Assembly (NCBI GenBank): GCA_019054805.1
Contig: JAHQIY010000002.1
Span: forward strand, 868,001-932,000
Reading direction: 5' to 3'
DNA: 64,000 nt
Source of the DNA: Brachionus manjavacas
Taxonomy: Eukaryota; Rotifera; Eurotatoria; Ploima; Brachionidae
Shown here piece by piece: positions 58,660 through 64,000 of the stretch; the first letter of the stretch is position 1; every line of letters starts with the position of its first letter. The notes below the pieces were generated by a model. It was not told the origin of the DNA. It saw only the letters and a list, made by a program, of their open reading frames with translations, and ran no database searches. A program made the translations under genes and the position numbers.

Positions 58660-59975
58660 TAATTGACTGCTTGGAAGTTTTTTCCAAATTTAAATTAGGA
58701 ATCAATTAAGATTTTGTGATTAAGATTTATCGATTTTTCTCAGTAAACTTTTTTTCCCGATTTAAAGCTATATTCCATTTCAATCAATTAAATATTTTAT
58801 TAAAAAATAAGTAGCTTTATATTTTATTCGTGATTTTTAAAATATGTTTTATTAAATTTTTAAAAAACAAAAAAATTTGTCAAGCAACAACTCTAAAAAT
58901 CAAAGAAATGGTTCACAAAGAAACCCTGAAGTTTAAAAATTTTTTTTAGCGATTCATCAAGTTCTATTATCAATTTTACCAATTTTTAAACAAGAAGATC
59001 GTTTAATTATGGACTTTAATTTTTGTCCAAAAAAGAACTGTAATTTTTTTCCTGGACAATAATCAGGAATTAAAAATTCGCAGTAATCGCAATCAAATTT
59101 TGCAGGGAATTAATTTATATTGTTTAATGTGAATCATTTGCTTTTATTTAATTAAAATTTGAATCAAAATTTTACACTCTGCTTAGATCGGTTTTCTTAG
59201 CTTTCTTTATTTTAAAAGCCTATATTTGTTTACTTTTTACTGTTTGTTAATTAAGTTCACTTTAAAAAAGAGAATAAAAAAAACAAATATTTAGTCAAAA
59301 ATAAAAAATTCCAAAATCTCACAAAAGATTTTAATCCTAACAACTAAGAGTTTTTAAGATAGTTTAATCGAAAATTCAGCCTGCGAATTAATCATGAAAT
59401 TCTTTGATGAATTAGCCGAAAATTTTGGGAAAAAAATTTTTTTTGGATTAATCATTTGTGTCAAATATTTTAGCATGAAATTTGGGAATAGTTTGAAATT
59501 TTAACTTTAATTATTTTTAATTTTCATTTTTCCACAAAACTCTAAAATAAATTTTTTTAATGAAAATTTTAAACAATTTGCATTTTAGATTATGAATCAA
59601 ATAAATTCTTTGAATTTTTTGGCAAATGCGAAATTTATCTTGACAATTTTTTTTTTTATTGACTGAGAAAATTAAATAAAGACCTAAAATCAGGTTCGAA
59701 ATTTTTTCTTATATTAATCAAATAAAATATTTTAGATATTAATGTTTTCTTACCGGATACCTTATGAAAATTAATTCTTTTTTCTCGTCATTTAACAAAA
59801 AATATCACAAAAATGATGATAAATGCATTTTAGCGTCAAAATGCTGATTATTATCATTGTTAGATATATTTTTTGGCTCGAAGTTATTAATATTAAGCAA
59901 TAGTTGTTATTAATTTTGTTTTTAATTGTAGTAAAATAGGGAATAGAAATCGATTTCAGTTTTTTTTTTACTCAA
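58660..59975. other. AT-rich spacer
   Basis: No gene seen; it should hold the promoter of the four-span membrane protein gene. Confidence 0.4.
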
Positions 59976-62900
59976 ATGTTGGGTAAAATTATTCTTGTGA
60001 TTATAATCTCATCGGTTCATATCTTCCTTGGATTGACAAATATTATCATAGGAATAATGTCTAGCATTCGCACTTTGGTATGGATGGCGCATAACATATC
60101 TCCGATTTGGTCCGGGATTTTGGTAAGTTGTGAACTATAAATTCTCTTGATGACTACTAAATTGGCATTCAAGTACATTATGTGCGGTGTTTGTGGTCTG
60201 GCCATGTGTAAACAACGATCTCAATACACAGTAAGTATATCTTTCAACAAAAAAAATAAAAAAAATTATAAGAATGTCATCTTCCATTTAAAAATTCAAA
60301 TCACACACCAAGATTTGGTTTTTAGCAAAATTTTAACCAAAGAATTCCAATTAAAAACGAGGAATTAAGACAAAAGAGCTAAGTTAAAAGTTTCATTTAA
60401 ATCAAGACACAAAAATAAATCAAAAAATTATTTTAAAAATGCCTTCATCATAAATACAATTGCTGATTTTCTTTTTTTAATATGAATAAAATTTCTTTTG
60501 ACTTTTTTGACATATTATGTAGCTTAAGAAAAATAATTTACCTTAAAAAAGAACTTTTTGAACTTGAACCGAATTTTTCAAACTTAAATCGTTTAAAAAT
60601 TTTTGGCAAATTTTTTACACTTTAATTTTTAAAACGACAGTCACTAAGCTCATTTAAAATTTAAATCTATTCATTAACGTCTTTAACATGATTTGAAGTT
60701 ACTGTTCTGTTTAGTAGTAGTAGTAGAAGTAGTAGTGTGAGCTGTAACACATAAGTGTGAGTGCAGTTCATAACGCTCCACTATACCAGCTTGCAACCTA
60801 GGTTGCATTAAGTCAAAGTTTCTCTGTACCAGATTCTGTAAACAGATCTTCTCCAGGTCTCCGACTTCATGTGTCCATCAAATTTGGCCTTAAACCAATT
60901 TACCGTATAAGTCCCTGCTATTTCCGAGGGTAAAAGGTTCCATGTTGTAGTGCTTGGTAAAGTAAGAACTAATCCCTCATAGTCCCTCCTTACTTTTCCC
61001 TTGTTATTTGGCTATAGCGTCTCCGGCTTATCCACTCACTTACTCCCTCATTCTCTCTGATTTCCAAATCTACCATCTCGAATCCTTTCATTAACTTATA
61101 TATTTGTAATAAGTCCCCTCTTATTCTTCTTGTTTCCAGGTATGTATACCCAAGATACCTAAGTCTATCTTCGTACTCTAATCCTCTTAATTCTATTACC
61201 ATCTTAGTCGCCCTTTTCTGGATTCCCTCAACCTTATTAATTTCACTTCTAGTCATAGAATTCTATACCACCGAAGCGAATTCTAAATGCATTCTGACGA
61301 GAGCTGGGTACAGCTTTTTAAACAATTCTTTATTAAAAAATTTAAACGTTTTCCTCATTCTACCTAAAGCACTGTTAGCTTTAGATACCGGCGCTTCTAC
61401 TTGTTTACTATGCTTTCCATCACTTAAAACCATTATGCCCAGATCTTTCTCAACCTCCGATTCCTACAACCATTCTTTTTCTTCTCCATGTTGAATGTAA
61501 TGTTTGTTTCTTGGGTTCTTCTTCCTGTAATGCATGATTTTGCATTTCTTACTGTTTAAGGACATTGACCACTTCTTGCACCAATTATCTTTTTCATTTA
61601 TATCTGCTTGTAATTTAGTTTGTGACATTTCATTCCCCTCTGAAATCACCTTAATATCATCAGCGTACATCTGCATTATGTTATTTATTTTGTCTGGCAA
61701 GTCATTGATATATTTCACGAAAAATAAGAGATCTAATACTGATCCTTGCGGCATACCACTTGCTATATTTCTCCACTTTTAGCCCTCTATAGCTCAAGAA
61801 TGCCTGATCCAGTCAAGCAAATTACCACATATTCCATACGCTCTTAACTTGATGAGTAGTTTCCTATTTGAAACCTTATCAAAAGCCTTCTCAAAGTCCG
61901 TGTATAGTACATCCACCCACTTATTATTACCCATGCTCATCGAAACTATATGCTGACACTCCAAAAGATTAGTTGCACATGCCTTAAGTTGAACAAAACC
62001 ATGCTGTCTACTAAAGATCAAATTGTAATTGTTTACATGTGCTGTTATCCAATCTCCTACTATTCCTTCCATTACTTTACAACATACTGATGTCAAGGAA
62101 ACTGCTCTGTAATTTGACGTCCTGAGTTTACTCCCTTTCTTGTACAATGGGAAGATGTTCGCTTCCCTCCATTCATCCGGTACATCTCTCTCATTTAACG
62201 ATTTGCTGAAAATGATAGAGAGTGCTTTTTACAACTCTTGAGAGCAACTTTTTAGTACCATTTGTACCACCCCGTCTCCGCCTGCTAACCTAGTGGTTTG
62301 GTAAATTTTTAGGCTTTTTTTTAAATTAATTACTTTTAACTAATTATTTCATAGTAAATAAATAAAAAAATTTTATATAAAAAAGCTTTTTTTAAATACG
62401 TTTTATTAAAATTAAATTAAAAAACATTTTTCAGCTTTTTTTTAATTTTTATCAAAATTTTATCAAAAAAATTATAATTATACTGGATAAGTTATACCAT
62501 TTGTACAGAAATAGTGACTGAAGACCTTAAAATTTAACCCTATGTTTTTGGCATTTTATAAAATGCCTAATATTTTATTCAATAAAAAAAAATAAAAAAA
62601 ATACTGATTTAAGCCCATGAATCAATCACAGTTCTATTTTAAATGCTTTAATGTTCAGTTTTGGAATGAAATTTTCTTACAACAAAGAAAAAAATTATTA
62701 TATTATATAGACAAAATATTGAGACTAATTAAATTTTGAGTCTTCAAAATTTACTTAGCAAATAAATATTAATTTTCAAAAATTTTATCAGTAATAAAAA
62801 TAATAAATTAATTAATTTTAAAAAACTACCGAGCATTGCTTTTTATGATAGTTTTCAAATCAAAGAGGAGATTACCAATAAAAAAATATTTAAATTTTAT

Positions 62901-63462
62901 TTTAAATATCAACAAAAAAATTAAAAGTGATTAATGAATTTTTCAATAATTTTAAGAATCTAAGGAAAAATTATTTTGAAAAATAGATATTACGATTCAT
63001 TGCTTGAGATATGATTAATTAACATACTTTAAATACTAAAATTTACTTTTATTTTACAAGATTCTTTGTTTCGCAGCGTCTAACTCAATGACACTAATTG
63101 CTTCAGTGGTAAACATGCAATTTTTGAGATTTGGCCTAGTAAATCATACCACGCTGGGTAAAATATTTCAAAAGGAAAACAAAGACATTCTGCTAATAAT
63201 CGGCCTGGTGATAAACGGCATTGAATTACTTAATTGTTTAGTTAGCTTGGTGGTTAGTGCCAAGTTAAACCATGATGCCAAGAATAACCGATTCAAAACT
63301 AATCGAAAGGAAGGCGCTTTTTTTGTCCAAATTGTCAGCGACAAAGACATTGTAGTGGTTCAATCAAAGCCAAATAAAAATCAAAACGGTTTATTCAATG
63401 CTCAAACAATTTCATATCTAATAAAAAATAATCTCCCAAGAACAAGTGTCAATATTGTTTGA
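59976..63462 (+). CDS. Four-transmembrane protein, MS4A/CD20-like
   Basis: Three exons, all phase 0: 59976-60122, 60174-60230, 63061-63462; 201 residues. Helices at about 4-26 (ILVIIISSVHIFLGLTNIII), 44-62 (SPIWSGILYIMCGVCGLAM), 69-90 (ILCFAASNSMTLIASVV) and 112-133 (LLIIGLVINGIELLNCLVSL), then a basic cytoplasmic tail of about 65 residues. The P-x-W-x-G-I...G...G start of helix 2 and short loops resemble MS4A/CD20-type tetraspans; it could also be another four-span family. It is probably a plasma-membrane protein of unknown role. Intron 2 is 2.8 kb, enlarged by an antisense LINE. The stop lies 12 bases from the stop of the convergent TIR gene. Confidence 0.75.
60713..62300 (-). mobile_element. 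LINE family B, internally deleted copy in an intron
   Basis: Minus strand, running against the host gene. From 62300: GDGVVQMVLKSCSQEL, NERDVPDEWREANIFPLYKK and GSKLRTSNYRAVSLTSVCCK, then VDVLYTDFEKAFDKV (RT metal-binding Asp). After a deletion at about 61790: MPQGSVLDLLFFVKYINDLP and QMYADDIKVISEG with the catalytic YADD intact. Then KKWSMSLNSKKCKIMHYRKK and the C-terminal EGIQKRATKMVIELRGLEYE, RIRGDLLQIYKLMKG. The 3' tail is (CTA)n at 60713-60735. Stops at several points make it inactive. A Jockey/CR1-type order of motifs. Confidence 0.85.
62301..63060. other. Remainder of the large intron
   Basis: AT-rich intronic sequence with no further feature, ending in the acceptor TTTTACAAG at 63060. 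Confidence 0.5.
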
Positions 63463-63474
63463 AAAAATAAATTA

Positions 63475-64000
63475 TCAAGACTCAAAAATAGTTTTTAATT
63501 TATGTGTAAAATTTAAAATAGAATTCATGTCAATATTTAGACTGCGAAAGCTTTGGTAAAAAAATTCTGGTGCATCACGTCTCATTTCATAAATTTGCTT
63601 TAGAATGGCACCATTACATGGCTCAACAAAATGCCGAATACTCTCATTCAGACCATTTGCTTCGAACCATTCTTTGACTTGATCTTCATTCCATTTTTCA
63701 ACTGGTACACCTTTTTCTTCCAATTTTAACACCGGTTCACCTTCTATACTTTGAATCTCTCTACGAACTCGCTTCATGCATTCGTCAAAAGCATACTTGG
63801 TAAAATTAATAAATATTTTGTCACTTACAATCAGCCCTAGCCATCCTTTCACATTTTCGTAGCCTTTTTGCATTATCAACGGCACAATTGGTTTATTAAG
63901 CCTGAAAGCGTACAATGCTTCGGATTGACAATTAATTGATTGTCTGTACTTTTCAGTAAGACAAATTAGAACACAATAGCTCTTTTCAATCGCTTGGGCC
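63475..64000 (-). CDS. TIR-SAM domain protein, C-terminal part (N-terminus off window)
   Basis: Open from the window edge to the stop at 63475, 174 codons visible. The first part, AQAIEKSYCVLICLTEKYRQ, SINCQSEALYAFRLNKPIVP, LIMQKGYENVKGWLGLIVSD, is the second half of a TIR domain; the S-x-x-C-x-x-E motif with its Glu (candidate NADase catalytic Glu of SARM1-type TIRs) and the GWLGL motif are present. After a charged linker comes a SAM-like domain: VEKWNEDQVKEWFEANGLNE to QIYEMRRDAPEFFYQSFRSL. TIR-SAM proteins are expanded in many invertebrates and link to innate immunity or NAD+ metabolism. The role here is inferred. Confidence 0.8.
   Translation of the reverse strand, partial: AQAIEKSYCVLICLTEKYRQSINCQSEALYAFRLNKPIVPLIMQKGYENVKGWLGLIVSDKIFINFTKYAFDECMKRVRREIQSIEGEPVLKLEEKGVPVEKWNEDQVKEWFEANGLNESIRHFVEPCNGAILKQIYEMRRDAPEFFYQSFRSLNIDMNSILNFTHKLKTIFES

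Overview
The window looks like nuclear DNA of a small, very AT-rich animal. Genes are split by short GT-AG introns (mostly 45-60 bases), spacers are long and AT-rich, and there are many decayed non-LTR retrotransposons, DNA-transposon relics and inverted repeats. The genes are ordinary metazoan housekeeping genes plus invertebrate-type membrane and TIR proteins. Base composition, intron size, retroelement load and the TIR-SAM gene fit a monogonont rotifer (Brachionus-like), but that is inference; I see no diagnostic sequence.

Layout. 0-4.4 kb: the 3' part of a JmjC/cupin gene that I join to an EF-hand and acidic tail, a CUB-LDLa single-pass membrane protein gene (minus) and a glutathione S-transferase gene (plus). 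4.4-25 kb: a gene desert with LINE 3' fragments, a mariner relic, nested inverted repeats and one possible cysteine-rich exon. 25.1-26.3 kb: an intronless neuropeptide-type GPCR. 26.3-34.4 kb: repeats, a CGGAG-rich inverted array beside a tRNA-like promoter relic, and a LINE copy with a damaged active site. 34.5-39.3 kb: a compact cluster of PNO1 (minus), TPI (minus) divergent from PSMG1 (plus), an unidentified gene (minus) convergent with PSMG1, and a tRNA-Gly(GCC) gene. 40-48.5 kb: a transposon graveyard with a long-armed foldback element inserted with an apparent 8-base target duplication into a LINE, a MULE-like transposase remnant, palindromes and a 182-base satellite. 48.6-51.7 kb: PUM3. 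54.2-55.9 kb: a purple acid phosphatase gene. 60-64 kb: a four-span membrane protein gene whose second intron holds an antisense LINE, meeting a TIR-SAM gene tail to tail 12 bases apart.

There are no operons. The shared theme of the housekeeping genes is basic cell function: ribosome biogenesis (PNO1, PUM3), proteasome assembly (PSMG1), glycolysis (TPI) and detoxification (GST). Three LINE families can be told apart by their 3' ends: A ends in (TAA/ATT)n, B in (CTA)n, and C in a GAAGGAGC...GCTCGGTACAGA block followed by AAATAAATAA. Exon boundaries were read by eye from splice signals and frame; no alignment or search was run.
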